Made by a program: the position numbers and the translations under genes. DNA of 64,000 nucleotides from Emticicia aquatica (lineage in GTDB: Bacteria; Bacteroidota; Bacteroidia; Cytophagales; Spirosomataceae), in the NCBI RefSeq assembly GCF_923079645.1, contig NZ_CAKLPY010000004.1, positions 62,001 to 126,000 of the forward strand, read 5' to 3'. The notes beneath the pieces are model-generated. The model was not told where the DNA came from. It saw only the letters and a list, made by a program, of their open reading frames with translations, and did no database searches. Shown piece after piece: positions 8,729 to 18,116 of the stretch (position 1 is the first letter of the stretch; each line of letters starts with the position of its first letter).

Positions 8729-8892
8729 AGGCGTTCAAAGAACTGAAGTTTATTAAGATGCAAAATTAATAAAAAAAAGCGTAACCTCTACTCCCTAATC
8801 AGGGATTTTGTTTTTATCTAGCTTATTTATTTATAACTTGTGGAGGAAAAAGCTATAAAAATGATGGATGCTAATAGATTGATTGAGTCACA

Positions 8893-10386
8893 ATGAAAAA
8901 AAGAACACAATATATCTGCATAATTTTACTGATAGTCAATCAATTATCAGGATTTTCACAATCTTACTCTTCTGAGCAAGTGAAAGAAGACCTCGTCAGT
9001 CTTAAAAATGAAATAGAAAGATACCACCCCGACCCTTACAAATATATTTCTAAAGAGAAACTTACGCATTTGCACGATTCCCTGCTTCAAAAAGTTTCGG
9101 GAAGGTATTCGCTGCGAGAAGCATATTTTATGTATTTACCTTTTGTGCAGGCTGTTGGATGTGGACATACACACATGAATCCTGACCGTCGTTTGCTTTC
9201 AAAAAGTAGTTCTTTTACCGAACGACCTAAGTTTTTCCCATTTAGTGTGCGGTATATCAATAATCAGTTATTGGTTTCACGCAATTATTCAGCCGACCGA
9301 AAAATCACACGTGGCACCGAAATTTTAGCAATTGATGGACAACCTGTAAAGAAAGTTTTAGAACATTTAGAAAACATTTCTTATTATAACGGTGACGGTA
9401 TTAATCCAAATGCAAGAAAATATTATGCTATTCGTGAATTTAGAAAATTGTATTATTTGTGGAAAGGTGAATCAGAAAGTTTCTTGATAACTTATCAAAA
9501 ACAAGGACAGAACAAACCAAAAACAAGTAAAATTGAAGGGCAAAGTGCTGATTTTATGGAGAAAATGCTTGAAATCCGTTATCCTGATGTTGATGAAGAT
9601 ACCACGGGAATTGTATCTTATCGTGTAATTGATTCGAGTCAAAAAGTAGCAATGGTTGATATTCGCTCGTTTATGTACGATATGAAAAAATTTGGTAAAG
9701 GGAATTTTGAAGGCGAAACTCGTAAGATTTTCAGAAAATTGGAAGAAAATAAAATTGAAAACTTGATTCTTGATTTAAGAGGAAATTCGGGAGGAATTAT
9801 TGATTATTCTATTTTCTTTTTGCGGTATTTCGTCAACCAGCCATTTGATGCTTACAAATTAGGTTTTCGTGATGAAGGCTTACAAAGGCTTAAACAAGAT
9901 TATAAAAAATACGACTCCTATTTAGCGAAAGAAGCCACTTCCAGAATTAATCGAGAATTTACAATTCGTGACAAAGATGGCTATTTAGAGAGCAAATATC
10001 AACAAAAACAACGTCCACACGACGAGTTTCGATACAATAAAAATGTGTATGTTTTGATGAATGGTGGAACATTTTCGGCAGCAGCATTACTTGTCTCTAA
10101 ACTACATAATTTGGGCGTTGGAACTTTCATCGGCATGACTTGTGGCGGAGCTTATGATGGTTGTTCGGCCGCACAATTTTCGTCCATTAAGCTTCCGAAT
10201 ACTGAATTAGAAATTTCATTACCTTTGGGTAGAATTCTCTACAATGTTGATGCTCAAAAATATGGTCAGCCCATTTTACAACCCGATTTTGAAGTAAATC
10301 CAAACCTAGAAGATTTCTTAAAAAACGAAGATACTGTTTTAAAATACACACTAAATTTGATAAAAAATAAGGTTAAAATTCGATGA
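8893..10386 (+). CDS. Secreted S41 family peptidase (C-terminal-processing-protease-like)
   Basis: 497-aa exported protein with signal peptide (residues 1-23, ending GFSQ). The tail-specific-protease-like core is recognisable from LILDLRGNSGGIIDYS (about 292-307) and GGTFSAAALLVSKL, where S395 is the expected nucleophile; GMTCGGAYDG follows, as the oxyanion region. A divergent PDZ-like segment may lie at about 130-155 (ILAIDGQPVKKVLEHL). I cannot assign the general-base Lys confidently. Start chosen at 8893 because it gives the signal peptide. The next gene is a divergent homologue whose ORF overlaps the stop codon, so this is probably a two-gene operon. Confidence 0.85.
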   Translation: MKKRTQYICIILLIVNQLSGFSQSYSSEQVKEDLVSLKNEIERYHPDPYKYISKEKLTHLHDSLLQKVSGRYSLREAYFMYLPFVQAVGCGHTHMNPDRRLLSKSSSFTERPKFFPFSVRYINNQLLVSRNYSADRKITRGTEILAIDGQPVKKVLEHLENISYYNGDGINPNARKYYAIREFRKLYYLWKGESESFLITYQKQGQNKPKTSKIEGQSADFMEKMLEIRYPDVDEDTTGIVSYRVIDSSQKVAMVDIRSFMYDMKKFGKGNFEGETRKIFRKLEENKIENLILDLRGNSGGIIDYSIFFLRYFVNQPFDAYKLGFRDEGLQRLKQDYKKYDSYLAKEATSRINREFTIRDKDGYLESKYQQKQRPHDEFRYNKNVYVLMNGGTFSAAALLVSKLHNLGVGTFIGMTCGGAYDGCSAAQFSSIKLPNTELEISLPLGRILYNVDAQKYGQPILQPDFEVNPNLEDFLKNEDTVLKYTLNLIKNKVKIR

Positions 10387-10415
10387 TTTCAACACTAAAT
10401 CCATTTCATTATTTC

Positions 10416-11873
10416 ATGCAAAAACTGCTCTTCATTTTACTTATTTCATTTTCACTTCAAGCACAAAATCAAAAAAACACTTTTACTGCCGAAGAAATTA
10501 AGCGTGATATGGCTTTCTTGAAAAATCGGTTCGAGAAAATTCACCCTGGTATGTATTATTACATCAGCAAAGACGCCTACAATCAAATGTATGATTCGTT
10601 GTATAATACTATCAATCAGCCAATTAACTATTTAGAAGCATTCAAAATTCTTTCTAAATTAGTCACTAATGTAAAAGATGGTCATACAAATATTAGGTTT
10701 AACAAGAAGAGATTTGACAAGAAAAGCACGAAGCATGTTCCGTTTTATCTGCGAAAAATCAATAATAAATATTATTTAGCGTTGAACTATTCACGAGATT
10801 CAACCATTATTAGAGGTTCGGAAGTTTTGCAAATAAATGACGAACCTATTGAGCATTTGATGACTCAACTCAAGGATTTTGTTTCGAGCGATAACGGTAA
10901 TATCACTACCAAAGATTACTATACAACTGGGGTTTTCCCTAATTATTATTTGAAACTCTATGGCGAGTTAGATTCGATTAAAATCACTTATCGTTTGCCA
11001 AAAACTGATGTTATTTACATCAAAAAAGTAGCATGTTTAACAACAGCCGAAATCAATAAAACTTCAGTTAAACGTTATAAATCGCTCACAAGACCTAATT
11101 TAGCACTAAAAATAATTGATAGTGTAAATCATATTGCCAAGCTTGATATTACCGAATTTTCAATGACAGGAAAGTTCCTCGATGTCAGTAATCAAAAATT
11201 TAAAAGAGTTTTAAAAGCAAGATTTATTGATATAAAAAAGCATAAAATTGAGCATTTAATAGTTGATTTCAGAGGAAATGGCGGCGGTTATATCCCTAAT
11301 ATTACAAGGTTTTTAAAATACTTTTCTCCAAAACCTTTTACTTTGGTTGATTCACTCGCTTTCAAGAAAAAGGCTTATTTTACATTATTTAAACCCCAAT
11401 GGATTGGGCCGCCGTTAGTTATGTGGGCTGGTTTCATGAAACGTAAAGGTGAGTTTTTATACCATGTAAACACAAAGAATGATAAACAAAAGCCTGAAAA
11501 AGAGCTATTATATCAAGGAAAAACCTATTTTATTACTGACCCTGGCTGCTATTCTGCTACTACTTTTACACTTAATTTGGCCAAAGATATGGGAATTCCT
11601 GAAAAAATTATTGGACAACAAGTTGGCGGAGCAACATGGGGCAGTTTTGCGGTTAATTGGCAAGATTTTAAGCTCCCAAATACAAAATTCATTATTCACA
11701 CGCCACTAATGAAAATCAACCATCGTTTACCAAATCAGATAAACAAGGATTTTTTCTTACAACCCGACTACGAGGTAAATCGAAATTTAGACGAATTGCT
11801 AAAAAATAATACGAGTGTTACTGATTTTACGGTTGAAATGATTCGCCAAAGTAAGGCTGCAAGATTGCGATAA
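10416..11873 (+). CDS. Secreted S41 family peptidase, second copy
   Basis: Homologue of the preceding gene, sharing layout but diverged in most positions. The open frame begins at 10383 with ATG overlapping the upstream TGA, but the ATG at 10416 starts the signal peptide (QKLLFILLISFSLQAQ), so I prefer it. Core motifs: LIVDFRGNGGGYIPNI and DPGCYSATTFTLNLAKDMG, with the putative nucleophile Ser encoded at 11553-11555, then GQQVGGATWG. The substitution of Gly-Thr by Gly-Cys-Tyr before the nucleophile is a difference from its neighbour. Likely periplasmic or surface proteolysis; substrate unknown. Confidence 0.83.
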   Translation: MQKLLFILLISFSLQAQNQKNTFTAEEIKRDMAFLKNRFEKIHPGMYYYISKDAYNQMYDSLYNTINQPINYLEAFKILSKLVTNVKDGHTNIRFNKKRFDKKSTKHVPFYLRKINNKYYLALNYSRDSTIIRGSEVLQINDEPIEHLMTQLKDFVSSDNGNITTKDYYTTGVFPNYYLKLYGELDSIKITYRLPKTDVIYIKKVACLTTAEINKTSVKRYKSLTRPNLALKIIDSVNHIAKLDITEFSMTGKFLDVSNQKFKRVLKARFIDIKKHKIEHLIVDFRGNGGGYIPNITRFLKYFSPKPFTLVDSLAFKKKAYFTLFKPQWIGPPLVMWAGFMKRKGEFLYHVNTKNDKQKPEKELLYQGKTYFITDPGCYSATTFTLNLAKDMGIPEKIIGQQVGGATWGSFAVNWQDFKLPNTKFIIHTPLMKINHRLPNQINKDFFLQPDYEVNRNLDELLKNNTSVTDFTVEMIRQSKAARLR

Positions 11874-11876
11874 AAA

Positions 11877-12494
11877 CTACTTCCGATTCAGAAGCCAACC
11901 TGTAATACTTAATCGTTCCACGAAAGTTTCAGTTACTTCGTGGTCGAGTTTTTCGCTTTCAAAACAAACCAAACGTCCAGCAATTGGAGCAACAATTACG
12001 CTTTTTTCTAAGCCATTTTCTTGTGTATAAATAATTAAATTCCCTCCATTTTCAGGAACCCAATTAGTATTCAAATAATAAATTACAGATAATATTCTGC
12101 CTTTTTGAGCTTGAAAAGTGTCTCGATGACGGCGATAAAATTTCCCAATATCATATTTTGCAAAATGAATTTCGGCATCGATAATTCCTAAATAACACGT
12201 TTGATTAAGATAATTGACAAATGCTTGGTTTTTATCCAAAAACATTCGTTCAGTTGGGTCAGTTGAGTTGCTTTCGAGCCATAAAATCTCATCGCCTCTC
12301 ACAAGTGTAGCTTTGTGAACTTCGCTTTGTTTACCGATACTGGCTTCTTTAAATTTGCCTGCTTGGTAGCGAACTGAGAATATTTTTAAGAGATTTTCGA
12401 CTTCGTCAGGTGCTAAAAAATCATCACAAATTGCATAACCGTTTGTCACAACTCCTTCAATTAGTTGCTCAAACTTTTGTTCTTGTGTAGTCAT
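11877..12494 (-). CDS. 2OG-Fe(II) oxygenase (prolyl 4-hydroxylase-like)
   Basis: 205-aa cytoplasmic protein with a double-stranded beta-helix dioxygenase core. Iron ligands are visible as H123-x-D125 (FYRRHRDTF) and H185 (KLDHEVTET), and R194 (VERLSITGW) is placed to bind 2-oxoglutarate. The ENGGNLIIYT strand between them is typical of P4H-like enzymes. Substrate unknown; prolyl hydroxylation of protein is possible but not shown. Its stop is 3 bases from the end of the convergent S41 gene, so the two transcripts probably overlap. Confidence 0.86.
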   Translation of the reverse strand: MTTQEQKFEQLIEGVVTNGYAICDDFLAPDEVENLLKIFSVRYQAGKFKEASIGKQSEVHKATLVRGDEILWLESNSTDPTERMFLDKNQAFVNYLNQTCYLGIIDAEIHFAKYDIGKFYRRHRDTFQAQKGRILSVIYYLNTNWVPENGGNLIIYTQENGLEKSVIVAPIAGRLVCFESEKLDHEVTETFVERLSITGWLLNRK

Positions 12495-12500
12495 TTACAA

Positions 12501-12539
12501 AAAAAACCTTGTAATTCTTGCAGAATTACAAGGTTTTTT
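12501..12539 (-). terminator. Strong hairpin terminator after the carbonic anhydrase locus
   Basis: AAAAAACCTTGTAATTCT (12501-12518) and its exact complement (12522-12539) form an 18-bp stem with a 3-base loop. In minus-strand direction it ends the carbonic anhydrase transcript; it lies 7 bases before the start of the oxygenase gene. Confidence 0.85.
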
Positions 12540-12605
12540 GGGTTTGCAATAAAGGTAGTCAATTCTTCAATGCCTTTTATTTCTTTAGTATATTTTTTCT
12601 AATAA

Positions 12606-12713
12606 CTACAAAATATCCTCATAAACTAACCGTGAATTTAAGGGCTGTGCTGGTCTTGCATAATGGTCATATTTGGCCTTAAATTTGTCAAGCTGTGTAC
12701 TTGAAGCTTCCAT
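12606..12713 (-). pseudogene. Out-of-frame C-terminal piece of the alpha-carbonic anhydrase
   Basis: In the frame shifted by one base from the upstream ORF, 35 codons beginning MEASSTQLDKFKAKYDHYAR and continuing PAQPLNSR give the usual C-terminal end of alpha-carbonic anhydrases, ending at TAG (12608-12606). The break coincides with a run of six A residues (minus strand, 12718-12713). Removing one A would join the frames, yet about seven residues normally found between the VKW position and this segment would still be missing, which points to a deletion rather than a simple homopolymer miscount. Confidence 0.75.
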
Positions 12714-13329
12714 TTTTTACCCCTTGCGAGCAAGGTGGCGTAGTGAGCGAACCAATGTAGGTATAATATTTTCTATCGGTTGGCAAAATTGTATTCATAT
12801 CAATGGTTGTACTTGTGATTATTTCTTTTTCAGCAGTCCAATTGGTCAAAACTGCATCAAACAATGGATTATTTGCTCCGTTTGTCATAAAAAAACCAAC
12901 AACTAATAAAGCTCCAGAAGTAGCATTTTGGTGAACTAAGTGAACTTCCATATCAGAAGCAGTTCGATCCAATTTATGTTCGCTGTGATAATAAAATTGA
13001 TTAAAATCGTATTTAATACCATTATAAGTTACACTATTTGTGCCGTTGTTTACCACTTGCAAAGTGTGGCCATTGTCAACGATTTTCATTTGAAATGGAC
13101 TATAAGAAAAAGTTAAATTGGGTAAATCAGTCTTGATTGTATTCGAAGTAATAATATCGACTGGTGATTGAATTGTACCTGCACATTCAGAATAGCCTTC
13201 GTTTACCCAGTCAGTATTTTCATAGTCCCAATGTGCAGATTGTGGTTCAATTTCTTCAGTTTTAGAACACGAGAAAATAAATAATGGAACAGCAATACCA
13301 ATTGCCTTTAATGGTAGTTGTATTTTCAC
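12688..13329 (-). CDS. Alpha-carbonic anhydrase family lipoprotein, truncated and probably inactive
   Basis: 213-aa ORF from a GTG start, with a lipoprotein signal (LFIFSC, Cys21). The alpha-CA framework is clear: SAHWDYE, QSPVDI, the EVHLVHQN strand and YYTYIGSLTTPPCSQGVK. Alpha-CAs hydrate CO2 with Zn held by three His in HxH...H. Here the first ligand position is Y113 (QFYYHSEH instead of the usual QFHFHxPSEH, with two residues lost), while H115 and H130 remain. The frame then breaks after GVK and ends in 8 foreign residues; the true C-terminus continues in another frame (12606-12713). Some residues after HWDYE also seem to be missing. It may be a decaying gene or a non-catalytic CA-like protein. 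Confidence 0.75.
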   Translation of the reverse strand: MKIQLPLKAIGIAVPLFIFSCSKTEEIEPQSAHWDYENTDWVNEGYSECAGTIQSPVDIITSNTIKTDLPNLTFSYSPFQMKIVDNGHTLQVVNNGTNSVTYNGIKYDFNQFYYHSEHKLDRTASDMEVHLVHQNATSGALLVVGFFMTNGANNPLFDAVLTNWTAEKEIITSTTIDMNTILPTDRKYYTYIGSLTTPPCSQGVKNGSFKYTA

Positions 13330-13641
13330 TTTTTGAGTAATCTAGGTTAGTAAAAAATTATAAAAAACTCTGTTTTAAGCCTTAATACAGAGTTAAAATC
13401 AAAATTAAAAACTCTTTTCTTCTTCTAAAATATATTATACATATTTGTCAGCAAATTCTTTCAACGATTACCTATTTTTTCAAGCAAAAAAGTTAAATCA
13501 AACAAAAAAATCATAACTAATCTTCTCCCTTTTTCATGAATATCTGCTTCTTTAAAAACTATGAATTCATGCAAAACTTTTCAAATCACGAAAAATTCGT
13601 AAATTCGGGCAGTTTTTTAGATACTCGCAAAAAACATCCCA
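13330..13641. other. AT-rich divergent intergenic region with a hairpin
   Basis: No gene found. AACTCTGT (13366-13373) pairs with ACAGAGTT (13387-13394); read on the minus strand it is followed by a T run, so it resembles a terminator placed in the leader of the carbonic anhydrase gene. A minus-strand TAATTTTG (-7-like, 13407-13400) lies just upstream of it, which would put the hairpin at the 5' end of the transcript. Near 13588-13600 is ACGAA-AAA-TTCGT upstream of the SNF2 gene. The rest shows nothing I can interpret. Confidence 0.4.
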
Positions 13642-16137
13642 ATGGCAACCCAAAAATCTTCCAAAAGCAAATCTGCTAAGAAAAAAAAAGTAGAAACGCC
13701 TAAGAAAATCCCATATTACCGAAAACCAGACGAACTAACGCTCGACCAATGGCAAATTGCTCTCAGAAAACAGTTTGGGCAAGATAACGAGTTTGTGATT
13801 AATAATATTGGGACAGAAAAGTTTTTTTCGGATTTTCAGGTCACCAATAATGCCACCAACAATTCCTACAAAGTTGCTATCAGAAGTGCCGATGATTCTC
13901 AAAATTTTTGCGAATGCCTAGATTTTAAAACAAATCGTTTGGGGGTTTGTAAACACATAAGTGCAACAATGCTTTATCTAAGTCGGATTCATGGCTCAAA
14001 AAAAGCATTTAAAGATGGTGGATTTCAACCTCATTATTCTTCTGTTTACCTTGATTACCGTAACGGACGGCAAATTAAAATTCGGATTGGCTCCGAAAAT
14101 CAAGAAGCTTATCTTTCTTTAGCAAAAACATATTTTGACCAAAACTTTGTTCTGAAACCAGCTTCTTTTAGTGTTTTTGAGCTTTTTTTGGAAGAAGCAA
14201 ATAAATTAGGCGAAAGCTTTAGATGTTATCCTGATGCCCTTGATTTCGTGATTGGCGAGCGAGATAAAATTCGCCGACGTGATTATTTATGGCGAATTAT
14301 GCCTGATGGAGAAGAAGACAAAGCATTCAACGGTCTCGTAAAAACTGAACTTTTCCCTTATCAAAAAAAAGGGGTGTTTTTTGCTGCATTGGCAGGTCGA
14401 AGCCTCATTGCTGACGAAATGGGTCTTGGTAAAACACTCCAAGCCATCGCCACAGCCGAACTTTATAGAAAAGAATTGGGTATCAATCAAGTGCTAATTG
14501 TTTGCCCGACTTCACTAAAATATCAATGGAAATCTGAAATTGAAAAATTTACAGATAGCAATGTTCATGTCATTGAAGGCACGCTACTTAAACGAAAAGC
14601 TCAGTACGAATTTGTGGATGCATTTTACGTCATTGTTAGTTACCATACAATGACAAATGACCTTGATTTGCTCAACAAAATGGAAGCAGATTTGGTCATT
14701 TTAGATGAAGCCCAACGTATCAAAAACTGGAAAACGAAGGTTTCGCAGCAAATAAAAAAACTCATCACTCCTTATGCAATTGTATTAACTGGTACACCGT
14801 TGGAAAATAAGTTGGAGGAATTATATTCAATTACCCAATTTATTGATGTCTTCCGAATGGGGCCAATTTATAGATTCCTGAATCAATATCAAACAACTGA
14901 TGATGCAGGAAAAGTAGTTGGCTACAAAAATTTGCACGAAATTTCAAAATTGCTGGCAGATATACTTATTCGGAGAACGAAAAAAGAGGTTTTGTCGCAA
15001 TTACCGAAACGAATGGATAAAAATTTGTTTGTGCCAATGACACAAGAACAGATGGATATTCATAACGAATTGGGCGATAATGTAGCAAAATTGGTTAATA
15101 AATGGCGTCGATATGGCTTTTTGAATGAAACAGACCGCAAACGTTTGATTCTTTCGTTGAGTCAGATGAGAATGGTTTGCGATAGTTCTTATATCCTCGA
15201 CCAAAAAACCCGTCATGATACAAAAATTGATGAAGTAATGAATATTTTGGACGAGTTTTTTGAAAATTCGGACGAAAAAGTAGTTATTTTCAGTCAATGG
15301 GAACGAATGACCCGATTGGTTGCTCAAGAATTGGATAACCGCGGTGTTAAATTTGAAAATTTACACGGCGGAGTAGAAAGTTCTAAGCGAAAAGATTTGT
15401 TAGAAAATTTCAGAAATGACCCAAAAAGTAGGGTTTTTCTTTCGACTGATGCAGGTGGTGTCGGACTAAATTTGCAATCGGCCTCGTTATTAATTAACCT
15501 TGATATTCCTTGGAATCCAGCGGTTTTGGAGCAACGAATTGCCCGAATTTATCGCCTCGGACAAGAGCGAAATGTCTCCATTATCAACTTAGTTTCGACT
15601 GGCACAATTGAGCATAAAATGCTTGATGTCTTGAAATTTAAAGGTGCAATGGCTGAAGGCGTGCTGGATGGCGGTGAAGATACTATCTTCATGGGTGACG
15701 ACAGATTTAAGCAATTTATGAGTTCGGTTGAGAACTTAACTGACGCCCCTCAAGAAGAAAACACGATTATTGATGTTATTGAAGAGCATGAAATTGAAGA
15801 GCAAGAATTTGTGAATGCTTTCGATAGTTCATCGACAGAAATACCTGAAAATAACGCAACATTTTTCGGTGATGATGATGTAAATGAAGAAGAAATATCG
15901 ACAAATACACCAACTGTAAACCAAAATGATGCATTGATTCAAAGTGGTGTTCAGTTTTTTACACAATTAGCCCAAACATTGAAAAGCCCAGAAGAAACAA
16001 AAATTTTGATTGAACATCTCGTTCAAAGAGACGATTCTGGCAAACTTTACCTAAAAATTCCTATCGAAAATGAAGAAGTCGTGGCAGAAGCTTTACAAAG
16101 TTTAGGAGCTATATTTGGTGCATTTTTAAAATCATAA
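13642..16137 (+). CDS. SWIM zinc-finger SNF2-family DEAD/DEAH helicase
   Basis: 831-aa Swi2/Snf2-type ATPase. A Lys-rich N-terminus is followed by a SWIM zinc-binding motif (C90-x-C92-x10-C103-x-H105), then the helicase core: Walker A ADEMGLGKT (about 256-264), motif II written DEAQ (LVILDEAQRIKN, about 352-363), motif III LTGTPLENKLEEL, and helicase C motifs FLSTDAGGVGLNLQ and QRIARIYRLGQ. The final 150 residues are acidic and less conserved. Such proteins translocate on dsDNA and may remodel protein-DNA or RNA polymerase complexes (RapA-like); the precise role is unknown. No restriction or phage-defence genes adjoin it, so I regard it as a stand-alone helicase. Transcribed divergently from the carbonic anhydrase locus. 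Confidence 0.92.
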   Translation: MATQKSSKSKSAKKKKVETPKKIPYYRKPDELTLDQWQIALRKQFGQDNEFVINNIGTEKFFSDFQVTNNATNNSYKVAIRSADDSQNFCECLDFKTNRLGVCKHISATMLYLSRIHGSKKAFKDGGFQPHYSSVYLDYRNGRQIKIRIGSENQEAYLSLAKTYFDQNFVLKPASFSVFELFLEEANKLGESFRCYPDALDFVIGERDKIRRRDYLWRIMPDGEEDKAFNGLVKTELFPYQKKGVFFAALAGRSLIADEMGLGKTLQAIATAELYRKELGINQVLIVCPTSLKYQWKSEIEKFTDSNVHVIEGTLLKRKAQYEFVDAFYVIVSYHTMTNDLDLLNKMEADLVILDEAQRIKNWKTKVSQQIKKLITPYAIVLTGTPLENKLEELYSITQFIDVFRMGPIYRFLNQYQTTDDAGKVVGYKNLHEISKLLADILIRRTKKEVLSQLPKRMDKNLFVPMTQEQMDIHNELGDNVAKLVNKWRRYGFLNETDRKRLILSLSQMRMVCDSSYILDQKTRHDTKIDEVMNILDEFFENSDEKVVIFSQWERMTRLVAQELDNRGVKFENLHGGVESSKRKDLLENFRNDPKSRVFLSTDAGGVGLNLQSASLLINLDIPWNPAVLEQRIARIYRLGQERNVSIINLVSTGTIEHKMLDVLKFKGAMAEGVLDGGEDTIFMGDDRFKQFMSSVENLTDAPQEENTIIDVIEEHEIEEQEFVNAFDSSSTEIPENNATFFGDDDVNEEEISTNTPTVNQNDALIQSGVQFFTQLAQTLKSPEETKILIEHLVQRDDSGKLYLKIPIENEEVVAEALQSLGAIFGAFLKS

Positions 16138-16207
16138 AACACAATTTAAGCCAATAAAAAATACTTTAATCAAACGTTATTACCCATATAATACACTAAC
16201 CCCATTT

Positions 16208-17557
16208 ATGAAAAGTTGTTCTCTGATATTAATTTTACTTACCATAATAAACACCTTGGCGATGAGCCAAGAAACCAAAAAAGTAACTTTAAAAGGAATA
16301 GTAAAAGACCAAAAAAGCAAAATGCCATTAGCGGCTCAAATCAAAATTATTTATAAAGATGTTCAACTCGGAATGCAAGAAGTAACAGCAAAAGCTGATG
16401 GAAGTTTTGAGGTTAGTACACTTCAGAAATCGTTGATTTTACAAGCGAGAGTAAGTGGTTATATTGTTTCAAATATTATGATGAACCTCGAAAATATCAA
16501 TATTCCAAGTATTATTGCTGAAATCCCTTTGGTATTTAATGGAAGAGCTAAACGAAACCAACTTCTACTAGAATTTGCCGCTCAAAAAAAAGAATCTGAA
16601 AATAATGAGCCAATAAATAAACAAGTTTTTCAAGCAACTGATGCCATAGATGGTAGCAGTATTGCTGCAAAATTTCGCTTTATTGATACAAATAATAAAG
16701 AATTTTTAACACATAAAACCAGTCTTGAAACACCCGTTTTTGAGCATAATTTTGTAAAAAAAGAAAACTTTACGGTTGAGGTTACGGCCAATGGTTTTCA
16801 AAAATTTTTGAGTGATATTTCCATAGAAACATTTGATGCAACGATTCATGAAAACACAGCAAAACTCATAAAAAACATTTCTTTCCTTAATTTAATCGTT
16901 CAAAATGAAGCAGAATTACAGAATATTAATTTATTTCAAATTACTGACTTAGGACGAAAATCTGTGCTTTTGACTAAAAATAGTGATACATATTATGGCT
17001 CGCTTGTTGAAGGAGCAACTTACAGAGTTACTTTAAATACACATGTAGGCGAAGAAATTTCAAAAGAATTTGTTGCGTTTGAAGGGATTAATCAAGTTGT
17101 TATTGCTCTTCAACCAAAAAAACCAAAACCAACAAACACCGAGATTTCAAACAATAACCAATCAGTTGAAACGAAAGTTGTGCAAGTTCAGAAGCAAACA
17201 TATCTAGTTGAAAATAAAACTGCAAATTTGGCTGCTCAAACCATTTTTTTCGACCAAAGTAGCTGCTCATTGAACAAAGAATCGAAAATATTATTGGAAG
17301 AAATCAGTAAAAAAATGTTGGAATCGCCAGAACTGACCGTAGAAATCACAGGACATACCGACAATATAGGCGACTTTCGACAAAACCAATATTTGTCTGA
17401 GTTTAGAGCAAAAGTAATTTCGAGTTTTTTGTTCAATAAAGGCATAAAAGACAGTCGAATAAAGCTAAAAGGGAATGGTAGCAATGACCCAAATAGCAGC
17501 AATGACAATGAAGAAAATCGTCAAAAAAATAGACGAGCTGAATTACGATTTTATTGA
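16208..17557 (+). CDS. OmpA-family outer-membrane protein
   Basis: 449-aa exported protein: signal peptide (about 1-20), a carboxypeptidase-regulatory-like beta domain (about 25-110, KVTLKGIVKDQKSKMPLAA...), a middle region with two further beta domains, and a C-terminal OmpA peptidoglycan-binding domain (about 345-449, with TIFFDQSSCSLNKES, VEITGHTDNIG and NRRAELRF). The NIGDFRQNQYLSEFRAKVI stretch is the usual OmpA_C helix. It probably tethers the outer membrane to murein. It follows the SNF2 gene by 70 bases and precedes a GNAT gene by 15 bases. Confidence 0.85.
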   Translation: MKSCSLILILLTIINTLAMSQETKKVTLKGIVKDQKSKMPLAAQIKIIYKDVQLGMQEVTAKADGSFEVSTLQKSLILQARVSGYIVSNIMMNLENINIPSIIAEIPLVFNGRAKRNQLLLEFAAQKKESENNEPINKQVFQATDAIDGSSIAAKFRFIDTNNKEFLTHKTSLETPVFEHNFVKKENFTVEVTANGFQKFLSDISIETFDATIHENTAKLIKNISFLNLIVQNEAELQNINLFQITDLGRKSVLLTKNSDTYYGSLVEGATYRVTLNTHVGEEISKEFVAFEGINQVVIALQPKKPKPTNTEISNNNQSVETKVVQVQKQTYLVENKTANLAAQTIFFDQSSCSLNKESKILLEEISKKMLESPELTVEITGHTDNIGDFRQNQYLSEFRAKVISSFLFNKGIKDSRIKLKGNGSNDPNSSNDNEENRQKNRRAELRFY

Positions 17558-17572
17558 TTTAATGATTGGAAA

Positions 17573-18079
17573 ATGGAAATTATTCTCGAAATAGAAAGGT
17601 TAATTTTACGAAAATTCACACTTGACGATGCTACATTTGTAATTGAGTTATTGAATACGCCAACTTGGTTACAATATATCGGCGATAGAGGAGTTCATAC
17701 GATCGAAGATGCAGAAAATTATCTATTAAATGGCAGCTTAAAAAGTTACCAAGAAAACGGCTTTGGGTTTTATGTTGTAATTGAAAAAGATAGTGGTTCA
17801 TCTATCGGAATGTGTGGATTAATCAAAAGAGATACATTAGATGATATTGATATTGGCTTTGCTTTTTTGCCAAATTTATTGAGCAAAGGTTACGGTTTTG
17901 AAGCAGCATCAGCTACGCTAAAATATGCCCATGAAACGCTTAAAATACAGCGAATAATTGCTATCGTGAATCCAGATAATCATCGGTCAATTGGGTTAAT
18001 TAAGAAAATTGGTCTAAAATTTGAAAAAATGATTCTTTTTCCACCCAAAAATGAAGAATTAATGCTTTTCGGAAATTGA
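17573..18079 (+). CDS. GNAT family N-acetyltransferase (RimJ/RimL-like)
   Basis: 168-aa acetyl-CoA-dependent transferase. The start ERLILRKFTLDDATFVIELL and the acetyl-CoA loop region LSKGYGFEAASATLKYAHE are typical of the RimJ/RimL branch (N-terminal or small-molecule acetylation). NPDNHRSIGLIKKIGLKFE near the C-terminus is also diagnostic. Substrate unknown. The gene starts 15 bases after the OmpA gene and may be cotranscribed with it. Confidence 0.88.
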   Translation: MEIILEIERLILRKFTLDDATFVIELLNTPTWLQYIGDRGVHTIEDAENYLLNGSLKSYQENGFGFYVVIEKDSGSSIGMCGLIKRDTLDDIDIGFAFLPNLLSKGYGFEAASATLKYAHETLKIQRIIAIVNPDNHRSIGLIKKIGLKFEKMILFPPKNEELMLFGN

Positions 18080-18116
18080 CCTTGTTTTCAGTCAAAACCA
18101 ATTGTTAATCAACTAT

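Noticed and set aside
15001..15327. 108-codon minus-strand frame inside the SNF2 helicase gene
   Set aside because: Fully covered by conserved helicase motifs on the plus strand; composition rich in His, Phe and Ser as expected for a shadow frame.
13642..16137. SNF2 helicase as part of a phage-defence island
   Set aside because: Neighbours are a lipoprotein, an OmpA protein and GNAT genes, with no methylase, nuclease or integrase; nothing supports a defence system.
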